From Dermatophilus congolensis (GTDB lineage: Bacteria; Actinomycetota; Actinomycetes; Actinomycetales; Dermatophilaceae), in contig JAUNUP010000015.1 in assembly GCA_030538115.1 (NCBI GenBank), forward strand, positions 26,679-90,678: a stretch of DNA of 64,000 bases. Direction: 5' to 3'. Of this stretch, positions 50,763-59,288 are shown in pieces. The first letter of the stretch is position 1. Each line of letters opens with the position of its first letter. Below the pieces are notes generated by a model. The model saw nothing but the letters and a program-made list of their open reading frames with translations, ran no database searches and was not told the DNA's origin. The translations under genes and the position numbers were made by a program.

Positions 50763-51902
50763 TCAGCCCGCCGTGGTGATCGAATCGCCTGTCTCGCCGG
50801 CGGCGCGGCGGGCCTCGAGACGCCGGCGTTGCGGCTCGATCGTGTAGCGCGGGTCGCGGGCCGACTCCATGCCTGCCTCGAACACGCCGAACCTCGTGAG
50901 CGCGGAGGCGGTCATGAGGGCGAGACCGGAGAGCGCGGCACCGACGCGCTTGTGCCCGAACACCGCGGCACCGAGGCCGCCCGCGACGGCCAGCCGCTCG
51001 CTCCAGCGCAGCATCGCGCCCGCGTGCCCCTCGTGGAGTGGTTCCGCGGCGATCGGGTCCATCTGCGACTCCATGATCACCGTCGATGCCACGTCACTCA
51101 GCGCGGCGAAGGCGGCCAGCGCGCGCACAGGCCCGGTCTCGTCGGGAGTTGTCGTCACGAGCGAGAGACCACAACCCGCCATCGTCGCGGAGCTGACGAA
51201 CACGAACGGCAGATGCCGGTACGCCGCGTTCCACGTGGGGTTCGCGGTGTCGCTGAGCAGAACGGCCGTATAAGCGGTGAGCGGGGGAGCGAACGCGGCG
51301 GTGATCCAGCCACCGGGCCCCTCGACCACGCCGAGTGCGGTGCGGAGCGGGCCGAGCGGCACGATCTCGTTGGTCATCCGGTCGGCCTCCGCCAGCGCGG
51401 CGACTCCCAGACCACCGCTGAACCCCGCGAGGATCCACGAGCCGACGCTCATCGGTGAGCTGAGCTTGACCGTGCGGAGCATGTTGTAGAACCGGTCGGG
51501 GCGGCCGAGGTCGGCGACGAGGGCCGCGCCTCCGAGGCCCACCGCGACAAGGGAGCCGAGTCGCGCGTTTCGGCGCAGGGCCTCGCGACCCGTGAGCTGG
51601 GCGCCGAGAGCGATGAGACCCGCTCCACCCGCCATGCCGCCGAGAAACAGGTACGCCGGGATCTCGTGCCCCCACGGCGGGGGCTTGACGACGTTGTTGC
51701 CGTAGTACGAGTCGAACTCGACATCGGGCACCATGAGCATCTCGCGGCGCCCCTCGGCTGCTCCCGCGTCGCGCTTGTCGCCCTTACCGCCACTGTGACG
51801 TGCACGTTTGCGGGCGCCGTCGACGGCATCGGTGACGCGGCCGAATCGGCGCTTGCGCTGCGGCTCCGGCGGCCGGAACTCGTCGTACTGGGAGACGCTC
51901 AT
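50763..51902 (-). CDS. NrfD-family membrane subunit of formate dehydrogenase
   Basis: A 379-residue integral membrane protein of the NrfD/PsrC family, which binds quinone and takes electrons from an iron-sulfur subunit. After ~80 polar residues come about eight membrane segments, beginning EIPAYLFLGGMAGGAGLIALGAQ (shown by key part FLGGMAGGAGLIALGA) and LGRPDRFYNMLRTVKLSSPMS with the conserved Arg-Pro pattern. No haem-ligating His pairs of FdnI-type cytochrome are seen, so this is a haem-free anchor. Its ATG overlaps the fdhB stop by 4 nt. Confidence 0.85.
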   Translation of the reverse strand: MSVSQYDEFRPPEPQRKRRFGRVTDAVDGARKRARHSGGKGDKRDAGAAEGRREMLMVPDVEFDSYYGNNVVKPPPWGHEIPAYLFLGGMAGGAGLIALGAQLTGREALRRNARLGSLVAVGLGGAALVADLGRPDRFYNMLRTVKLSSPMSVGSWILAGFSGGLGVAALAEADRMTNEIVPLGPLRTALGVVEGPGGWITAAFAPPLTAYTAVLLSDTANPTWNAAYRHLPFVFVSSATMAGCGLSLVTTTPDETGPVRALAAFAALSDVASTVIMESQMDPIAAEPLHEGHAGAMLRWSERLAVAGGLGAAVFGHKRVGAALSGLALMTASALTRFGVFEAGMESARDPRYTIEPQRRRLEARRAAGETGDSITTAG

Positions 51903-53032
51903 CGGCGCACGCTCGCAAACGCGGCAGCCGCCGCGACGATCATCCCCACCGCGGCGAACCCGGCGCGGTCGAACATGATGTGCAGGTCTGCGGTCGGTAC
52001 TCGTGGATCGGGCGGGAGGCCGTACACCTCGGGCTCGTCGAGCAGGAGGAAGATCGCGCCTGTGCCGCCGACTCCGTCGTGCTCGTTGGCGCCGTAGAGC
52101 CGCGCCTCGGTCATGCCCTGGGCGTGCAGCTCTGCCACGCGCTCCCGTGCCTTGATCAGCAGGTCTTCACGGTCGCCGTAGGTGATGGAGGTCGTGGGGC
52201 ACGTCTTCGCGCACGCCGGGACCTCGTTGTCGAGCAGGCGGTCGTAGCAGAGCGTGCACTTCTGGGCGACACCTCGCTTGGGCACCTCGGGCTGCTCGCC
52301 CTTGCGCTCGCCGCGCCCGGTGGTCGGCTCGACCGTTCCGTCGCTGCGCCGCTCGATCACGCCGAACGGGCACCCTGCCACGCACGTGCCGCATCCGTTG
52401 CACACGTCGTGCTGCACGACGACCGTGCCGAACTCGGAACGCATGATCGCGCCTGTCGGACACACGTCGAGACACCCGGCATGCGTGCAGTGCTTACACA
52501 CGTCAGAAGCCATGAGCCACCGAAAGTCCGGGACCGGGAGCCTGGCCGAGGGCTGTCCCATGGCACCGGCGCTGGTGGGTGAGCTGACGGGAGAACGTGT
52601 GCCATGGGACGCCGGCGAAGCCGGCTCTTCCCGACGAACCTGGGGCAAGCCGAGGTCGATGAGCCGACGACCCGACTCCCTGGCCTCGGCAATGCGGTCG
52701 GCGTTCTGTTCGATGAACGCCACGTGGCGCCAGGTACTCCCGCCCAGAGAACCGGTGTTGTCGTACGAGGTTCCCGTGAACTCCAGGTCGCCGTCGCGGG
52801 GGTTGCGGTTCCACTCTTTGCACGCCACCTCGCAGGCCTTGCAGCCGATGCAGATCGACGTGTCGGTGAAGAAGCCCTTGCGCGAGGGGTGATCGATCCA
52901 GTTCGCGTCGGCAGCAGGGTCGGTGGGGCCGGAGAGCTGGTGCCCGAGAATACGGGCCAGCGGGTGCTTCGAGCGACCCTCGCCGCGCTCGTAGGCGGCC
53001 ACCTTGTCGATAACGCCCTTGAGGTTCACCAT
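51899..53032 (-). CDS. fdhB: Formate dehydrogenase iron-sulfur subunit
   Basis: Carries electrons from FdhA to the membrane subunit. The 377-residue protein has four ferredoxin-type cysteine groups: CIGCKACEVAC, CKHCTHAGCLDVC, CNGCGTCVAGC and CTLCYDR followed by CAKTC. An unusual ~50-residue insert rich in Pro and Ser lies between the first and second groups. A C-terminal membrane helix (AAVGMIVAAAAAFASV) may anchor it, as in FdnH. ATG 53032 overlaps the fdhA stop by one base (TGATG), so the longer upstream frame is rejected. Confidence 0.9.
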   Translation of the reverse strand: MVNLKGVIDKVAAYERGEGRSKHPLARILGHQLSGPTDPAADANWIDHPSRKGFFTDTSICIGCKACEVACKEWNRNPRDGDLEFTGTSYDNTGSLGGSTWRHVAFIEQNADRIAEARESGRRLIDLGLPQVRREEPASPASHGTRSPVSSPTSAGAMGQPSARLPVPDFRWLMASDVCKHCTHAGCLDVCPTGAIMRSEFGTVVVQHDVCNGCGTCVAGCPFGVIERRSDGTVEPTTGRGERKGEQPEVPKRGVAQKCTLCYDRLLDNEVPACAKTCPTTSITYGDREDLLIKARERVAELHAQGMTEARLYGANEHDGVGGTGAIFLLLDEPEVYGLPPDPRVPTADLHIMFDRAGFAAVGMIVAAAAAFASVRR

Positions 53033-56000
53033 CACTCGCCCTCTCGGTCGGCGGCCGCGGTCGCGCCGGCCCGGCGGTTGTACTCGTCGACGAGGTCGTT
53101 GGCGGCCTGGCCGCGCGGGCGACGACCCGCGACGACATCGCACGAGGCGACCTTCGACTCCTGGATCAGCGTATTCGCGTCGAGCATCACACCGAGCAGG
53201 TCGTTGGCCGCGTCGCCGCTGACGATCGCGTCGTCGCCGACACCCCAGTGGTACGGAAGGCCGACCTGATGCACGACGCGGCCGTTGATCGTCAGCGGGG
53301 TCATCCGCTCGGTGACCAGCACGCGCGCCTCGATCGCAGCCCGCGGGGAGATGATCATTGCCCAGCCGCCGTTGGTGAGACCCCTCTCAGCGGCGAGCGC
53401 GGGGGAGACCTCGGCGAACATCTCCGGCTGCAGTTCGGAGAGGTACGGCAGCCATCGGCTCATGCCACCGGCGGTGTGGTGCTCGGTGAGCCGGTACGTG
53501 GTGAAGACGTACGGGAACACGTCGGCGCCGGGGTCGCCCTCACTGGGAGCAGCGAGGTTGTCGCTACGCGAGTACGGCATGCGCGTCGGGCTCTGCTGCT
53601 GTGCGTACAGCGTGTTCGCCACCGGCGATTCGCCCGCTTCGTAGTGGGTGGGCAGCGGGCCGTCGACCAGGCCTGACGGGGCGAAGAGCCAGCCCTTGCC
53701 GTCGGCCTGCATGATGAACGGGTCGATGCCGGAGATCGCGGCCGGGCCTCCCAACGCCGGATCGGGGCGGGCATCGGGAGCGCGGTCGACCGGGAAGTCG
53801 GGCACGTCGTCGCCGACCCACCTACCCTGCTCTGCATCCCACCAGACGTACTTCTTGCGCTCGCTCCACGGGTTGCCCTCGGGATCGGCGGAGGCGCGGT
53901 TGTAGAGGATGCGGCGGTCGGCGGGCCAGGCCCAGCCCCACTCCCGCTGAGCGACCGTGGGGCCGCCTTGAGGAACGCGGCGAGCGGCTTGGTTGACGCC
54001 GTCGCCGTAGATGCCGGTGTAGATCCAGCAGCCGCCGGCCGTACTGCCGTCGGCCTTGAGCTCACCGAAGCCCGAGAGCATCCTGCGCGGTCCGATGGCC
54101 GTCTCGACGACGGCATCGACACTGTGACCTGCGGCGGCGTCCGCGATCGTGTAGCCGTTGATCTCGGCGAGCACCGACTCCGGGATGACGTCGCCGTGTT
54201 CGTCGACGGGGTAGTCCCAGACCATGTCGAGCAGCGGCCGGTCGCGCTCGTCGCCCGAATCGCGCACGAGTTCGCGGATGCGCTGCCCGAGCTGGTGGAA
54301 GAAGTCGAGTTCACTCTGCGCCTCGCCCGGAGGCGAAACGGCCTGGTGGCGCCACTGGACCAGACGCTGTGTCTGGGTGAACGTGCCCGACTTCTCCACG
54401 TGCGTGGCGGCAGGCATGAAGAAGACCTCGGTCTCGATGTCTTCGGTGCGCAGTTCGCCGGTGGCGATCTCGGGGGAGTCCTTCCACCACGTCGCCGTCT
54501 CGATGAGCGACAGGTCGCGCACGACCATCCACTTCAGGTGCGCCATGCCGAGCCGCTGCATGCGGCCGTTCGCCGACCCGATGGCAGGGTTCTGGCCGAG
54601 CACGAAGTAACCCTCGACCTCGTCGTCGAGCATGCCCATGACGGTCTGGTAGGTGCCGTGCGGGCCGTTGAGGCGCGGCAGATAGTCGTAGGCCCAGTCG
54701 TTCTCAGCCGTCGCCGCGTCTCCGAAGTACGCCTTCATCAGGCTGATGAAGTAGGCGTCGGCGTTGACCCAATAGCCCTTCTGCTGCTTCGAGCCGACTG
54801 CGGCGAGGTAGTCGTCGATCGTGTCGTGCCGGCCCGCCGACGGCATCGGCAGGTAACCAGGCAGCAGGTTGAACAGGGTCGGGATGTCTGTCGAGCCCTG
54901 GATGCTCGCGTGCCCGCGCAGCGCCATGATGCCGCTGCCGGGGCGTCCGACGTTGCCGAGGAGCAGCTGCAGTATCGCGGCCGTACGGATGAACTGAGCG
55001 CCGAGCGTGTGCTGTGTCCAGCCGGTGGCGTAGCCGAAGCACGTGGTGCGCTCGCGGCCGGAGTTCTCGGTGATCGCGTCGGCGAGGTAGTCGAAGTCGG
55101 CGCGGCCGATGCCGCACAGCTCCTCGACCATCTCCGGCGTGTAGCGGGAGTAGTGGCGCTTGAGGATCTGGAAGACCGTGCGGGGATGCTGCAGCGTCTC
55201 GTCGCGCAGCACGTCACCGTGCTCGAGTGGCGGCCCACCGCTGCCGGCCTGCTCACCCTCGGCAGTGTGCGGCTCGGCGGATTCATCCGTGCCGTCGGGG
55301 TCGTCGATCCTGCCGCCTCCCGACTCGTCGTACGCCCACGTGCTCTGGTCGTACTTGCGGGTCTGCGGGTCGAAACCCGAGAAGAGGCCGTCAAGGTCCT
55401 CGGTGTCGCGGAAGTCCTCGTTCACCAGCGTGGCGGCGTTCGTGTACGCGATCACGTACTCGTGGAACCACAGCTCGTTGCTCAAGACATGGTTGATGAG
55501 CGCGCCGAGCAGCACGACATCGGAGCCCGCGCGGATGGCGATGTGCTTGTCCGCGACCGCGGACGTGCGCGTGAACCGCGGGTCGACGTGAATCACTGTC
55601 GCGCCGCGGGCCTTCGCCTCCGACACCCACTGGAAACCGACGGGGTGCGCCTCGGCCATGTTGCCGCCCTGCAGGATGATGCAGTCGGCGTTCGCCATGT
55701 CTTGAACCGGTTGTGTGGCGCCGCCGCGCCCGAACGAAGCTCCCAAACTGGGAACAGTGGCGGAGTGTCAAATACGCGCCTGGTTCTCGATCTGCACTGC
55801 ACCTGCGGCCGTGAAGAGCTTCTTGATGAGGTAGTTCTCTTCGTTGTCGAGGGTCGCGCCGCCGAGGGAGGCGATGCCCATGGTGCGGCGGAGCAGGCGA
55901 CCTTCGTCGTCGCGCTCCTGCCACGTGTTGCGTCGTGACGCGACGAACCGCTCCGCGATCATGTCGATGGCTGTCGCACGGTCGAGGCGCTGCCAGTCGG

Positions 56001-56334
56001 TGGACTTCGGTGCGCGGTAGAGCACTTCGGTCTGGCGACCGGGAGCGTTGATGAGCTGCTCGCTCGCGGAGCCCTTGGGGCACAGCCGCCCGCGGGAGAT
56101 GGGGGAGTCGGGGTCGCCCTCGATCTGCGTCACCCGTCCGTTGGTGGCGTACACCTTCTGACCACAACCGACGGCGCAGTAAGGGCAAACGCTCTGCACC
56201 ACCGTGTCGGCGGTGGCGTTGCGCGACACGGTCTCGCGGGTGCGCCGAGACGTCACGGCGGGCCCGCGTGCGAAGACATCACCCGAGGCGATCTGCCGAA
56301 AGACCGGCCACCCGAGTTTGCTCACCTCACCCAC
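53032..56334 (-). CDS. fdhA: Formate dehydrogenase catalytic subunit, selenocysteine-containing
   Basis: Oxidises formate to CO2 at a molybdenum (or tungsten) bis-MGD centre. Read through TGA 55768-55770 as selenocysteine, the protein is 1100 residues with Sec189 in ENQARI-U-HSATVPSLG, the Mo ligand site. An N-terminal [4Fe-4S] site uses Cys50, Cys53, Cys57 and Cys85. The rest is the molybdopterin-binding family, ending with the dinucleotide-binding domain (TTYRLTEHHTAGGMSRW). There is no twin-arginine signal, unlike E. coli FdnG, so the site should face the cytoplasm. GTG 56334 is fixed by TAACCT 6 nt upstream. Automated calling would split this gene in two. Confidence 0.95.
55739..55770 (-). 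promoter_or_regulatory. Sec codon and candidate bacterial SECIS hairpin in fdhA
   Basis: TGA at 55768-55770 is followed after 12 nt by a 17-nt hairpin (55755 down to 55739): GTTCCCA pairs with TGGGAGC around loop GTT. Size, distance from the UGA and a G/U apical loop resemble the E. coli fdhF element bound by SelB (17 nt, 11 nt from the UGA). Confidence 0.8.
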
Positions 56335-56340
56335 CCGGCC

Positions 56341-56346
56341 AGGTTA
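56341..56346 (-). promoter_or_regulatory. Leaderless -10 hexamer of fdhA
   Basis: TAACCT ends 6 nt before GTG 56334, within the 69-nt gap after fdhD, implying a separate promoter for fdhA-fdhB-nrfD. Confidence 0.45.
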
Positions 56347-56361
56347 GCGCCGCCTCCGGTC

Positions 56362-56374
56362 TGCAGCCTCTGCA
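56362..56374. promoter_or_regulatory. Inverted repeat TGCAG-N3-CTGCA upstream of the fdhA promoter
   Basis: A 5-bp inverted repeat (56362-56366 and 56370-56374) lies about 15-28 nt upstream of the fdhA -10 hexamer, where a -35 region or operator would be. Confidence 0.3.
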
Positions 56375-56403
56375 ACGCCGTGATTCTCACGGATATCTCC
56401 GCG

Positions 56404-57420
56404 TTACGCGTCTGCGGGTGTGATCCGCTCCTGAGCGGCGTATAGATTCATGCGGTCGTCGCGCACGAAGCCGGCCAGGGTGAGCCCCGCGTCGGTCGCG
56501 ATGTCGATCGCCAGCGAACTCGGGGCCGAAACCCCTGCCAGCACTGGAACGCCCGCAAGCACAGCCTTCTGGGCCAGCTCGAAACTCGTTCTACCCGAGA
56601 CCATCAGCACGCACCCTCGAGCCGGACGCAGGTCGTTCATCATGGCCCAACCGACGACCTTGTCGACGGCGTTGTGCCGGCCCACGTCCTCGCGGACGAC
56701 GAGGGTCTCGCCAGTGGCGGTGAAGAGCCCGGCGGCGTGCAGACCGCCTGTGCGCGCGAACGTGGCCTGGTGCTTGCGGAGCGTCTCGGGCAGTGCCAAG
56801 AGCACGTCGGCGGACACCCGCACGTCGTCGTCGCGCAGGTCGAAGGTCTGATGCTGCCGCAGCAACTCGATGGTCGCGGTGCCGCACACGCCGCAGGCCG
56901 AACTCGTGACGAGAGACCGCCTCCGCTGCTCTGGGACCGTGACCTCCGATGCCAGGCGGATGTCGAGGACGTTGTACGTGTTCTGGCTGCTCGCCCCACT
57001 GGCGGGTGGTGTCCCCGTCAGGTCGATGCCTCTGCCGTGAGCGTGACCGTGGCTGTGTCCGGAATCCTGGCCGGAATCGACGGCGTTGCTCCGCGACGTC
57101 TCGGGCGCGTCCCAGGCATCGCGCAGCCACGCTGCCCCCTCCGCGACCACCTGGGGTTCGAGGGACGGCGTGCGCGACGCGCCTCCGCAATACCGTGCCG
57201 TGCGCAGGTCTTCGGCGTCCGCGATGACGCCCTCGGAGGCGAGTAGCCCGTGGGCCATCTCGACGTCGTGACCCGGGGTACGCATGGTCACGGAGTAGGG
57301 GGCGCCGTTGACACGGATCTCGAGCGGCTCCTCGACCGCGACCGTCTCGACACTACGCACGCCCGACGGGTTCGCGGAGTCGACACGCACCACCGGATAC
57401 CGGCGCGTGACGCGGCCCAT
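56404..57420 (-). CDS. fdhD: Formate dehydrogenase accessory sulfurtransferase FdhD
   Basis: FdhD moves sulfur from a cysteine desulfurase to the molybdenum cofactor of FdhA, without which the enzyme is inactive. The 338-residue protein shows the catalytic pair in TSSACGVCGTATIE, and GLHAAGLFTATG and REDVGRHNAVDKVVG of the cofactor-binding core. A His-rich insert (GHSHGHAHGRG) near residue 130 is not in the usual family core and may bind metal. The start overlaps the selB stop by one base (TGATG). Confidence 0.92.
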   Translation of the reverse strand: MGRVTRRYPVVRVDSANPSGVRSVETVAVEEPLEIRVNGAPYSVTMRTPGHDVEMAHGLLASEGVIADAEDLRTARYCGGASRTPSLEPQVVAEGAAWLRDAWDAPETSRSNAVDSGQDSGHSHGHAHGRGIDLTGTPPASGASSQNTYNVLDIRLASEVTVPEQRRRSLVTSSACGVCGTATIELLRQHQTFDLRDDDVRVSADVLLALPETLRKHQATFARTGGLHAAGLFTATGETLVVREDVGRHNAVDKVVGWAMMNDLRPARGCVLMVSGRTSFELAQKAVLAGVPVLAGVSAPSSLAIDIATDAGLTLAGFVRDDRMNLYAAQERITPADA

Positions 57421-59288
57421 CAGCGGGTCTCCGTTCGCGTGCGCACGACCTCACGATGACCTGCGTCGATGCGTCGTGTCCAGCCGCGGGCGTCGAGGTG
57501 CTCCAACAGCGGGATCGCCACCCGCCTCGTCGTTCCGAGTGCCTCGCGGGCCTGGGCCGTGGAGAACGGCTGCGGCAGCGCCGCGATCAGTCGCATCGCC
57601 TGCGCCGGCGCGACGGGGGTCAGAACGATGTTGTCGCCGAGGTCGACCAACCGGCCGAGTGCCACCGCAGCCGCGAGCTGCCGGGGCCCGAGACCCAGGT
57701 CGGCGAGTTCGCCCCGCTCGGGAGCTCGGAACGGCCGTTCGGCGAGTCGCTGCTCCAGGGCGACGAGACCCGCCTCCGCGGGGCCGAGGTCGGGGGCCGA
57801 GCCCGGCTCGCGGATCACTCCGCGTTCGAGCTCCAAACCCGCCTCCGATGCGAGTGCCTGCACGAGGGGCGCAACATCGATTCTCGTGAGCGACGAGGCT
57901 CGAAGGGCCAAGACGGTCACGACTTCGCCGACTGCGACACCGGGCCTCAGCGGCTCGCGGAGTCGCTGTTCACGCACGATCTCTCGCAGCGCGGCCACCC
58001 ACTGTGACCAGCGCTCATCACTCACGAATAGGTCGCCGTGTCGCTGCACGCCCGGCGCAGCCGGACCGGGGTCGCCGCCGAGGGCCCGGAGTTCGCTCAC
58101 CGTCAGGCATCCACGGCGCGTGACTTCTCGGGCGGTGTCGATGGTGGCCGCAGCGCCCATCAGTTCTTCTCCGCGGCGGCGCCCTGCTCCGCGCCGGTCG
58201 AGTACCGGTGGGTCGGCGTCCAGCACCACCGCTCCGCAGACGACGAGTTGCCGCCCAGGATTGCGCAGGACCAGCCGGTCTCCGGCCTGCAGCGGCAGTT
58301 CTCCCTCCCAGCGCAGCCTGGCAAGCCCAGGCGCCAACGGACGCACTGCGACCTGCCGCGATGTCGTGCCGACGTGGGCGGTCAGGTGATCTGGCAGCGC
58401 ATCGGGCACGGGGTCGAGGCGGGCGTCGACCGTGGAGGTCAGGTGCCACCTCATCGGAGTGACGAGAACGTCGCCCCTGGTCAACTCACCGGCAGCGACA
58501 CCCCGGAGGTTGAGCGCGACCCGGGCTGCACCCGAGACGGACCGCTGCGAACGGCCGAGTGATTCGATACCCCGGACCGCACCCCGTATCGACGGATGTC
58601 GCATCGCACGGTCGGATGCTCCCGCCGTGCCCGCCCCCGCGCCTGTGACGCTACCTGCGACGGCGTCGAGTCTGTCTCCGACGGTGATCGTCCCGGCCTC
58701 CAAGGTGCCGGTGACGACCGTGCCCGCGCCCTTGACGGTGAACTCCCGGTCGAGCCACAGCCGCACCCGTGCGGCCGGGTCGGGGGTCGGCATGTGCGCT
58801 CCGAGACGCCCGAGTGCTGCTCGGAGATCGTCGAGTCCTTCGCCGGTCACGCCTGAGACCGCGACGGCCTCGCATTCTGCGAGCCCAGACCCCGCCATCC
58901 GTGTCCGGGCCTGCGCGATTGCCGCCGCCGGGTCGGCGAGGTCGCTGCGTGTCACGGCCAGCACCCCGTGCCGGATGCCCAAGGCCCGGATCGCGTCGAA
59001 GTGCTCCTGGCTCTGCTCACGCCACCCCTCGTCGGCGGCGATGACGAGCATCACAGCGGGGGAGGGGCCGAGGCCCGCGAGCATGTTGGCGATGAACCGC
59101 TCATGGCCGGGCACGTCGACGAACGCGAGGTCGGTGCCGTCGGCGAGGGTGGTCCAGGCGTAGCCGAGGTCGATGGTCAGGCCGCGTGCCTTCTCTTGCG
59201 CCCAGCGATCGGGCTCGATGCCGGTGAGCGCCCGCACGAGCGTGGACTTGCCGTGATCGACGTGCCCGGCCGTCGCGATCACCCTCAC
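57420..59288 (-). CDS. selB: Selenocysteine-specific translation elongation factor SelB
   Basis: SelB carries Sec-tRNA-Sec to the ribosome and binds the SECIS hairpin next to the UGA. The N-terminal EF-Tu-like GTPase shows GHVDHGKST, DVPGHE and TRSD; domains 2 and 3 follow, and the C-terminal ~250 residues contain the winged-helix repeats that bind RNA (ending DARGWTRRIDAGHREVVRTR in part). At 622 residues it is of normal length. GTG 59288 overlaps the selA stop as GTGA. Its presence with selA, selD and tRNA-Sec shows that UGA recoding is functional here. Confidence 0.95.
   Translation of the reverse strand: MRVIATAGHVDHGKSTLVRALTGIEPDRWAQEKARGLTIDLGYAWTTLADGTDLAFVDVPGHERFIANMLAGLGPSPAVMLVIAADEGWREQSQEHFDAIRALGIRHGVLAVTRSDLADPAAAIAQARTRMAGSGLAECEAVAVSGVTGEGLDDLRAALGRLGAHMPTPDPAARVRLWLDREFTVKGAGTVVTGTLEAGTITVGDRLDAVAGSVTGAGAGTAGASDRAMRHPSIRGAVRGIESLGRSQRSVSGAARVALNLRGVAAGELTRGDVLVTPMRWHLTSTVDARLDPVPDALPDHLTAHVGTTSRQVAVRPLAPGLARLRWEGELPLQAGDRLVLRNPGRQLVVCGAVVLDADPPVLDRRGAGRRRGEELMGAAATIDTAREVTRRGCLTVSELRALGGDPGPAAPGVQRHGDLFVSDERWSQWVAALREIVREQRLREPLRPGVAVGEVVTVLALRASSLTRIDVAPLVQALASEAGLELERGVIREPGSAPDLGPAEAGLVALEQRLAERPFRAPERGELADLGLGPRQLAAAVALGRLVDLGDNIVLTPVAPAQAMRLIAALPQPFSTAQAREALGTTRRVAIPLLEHLDARGWTRRIDAGHREVVRTRTETR

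Noticed and set aside
53032..55746. A separate 904-residue gene starting at TTG 55746, with fdhA as a frameshifted or broken gene.
   Set aside because: Both parts are in the same frame around a single TGA located at the family's Sec position, a hairpin follows, and all genes for Sec insertion are adjacent; this is recoding, not a pseudogene.
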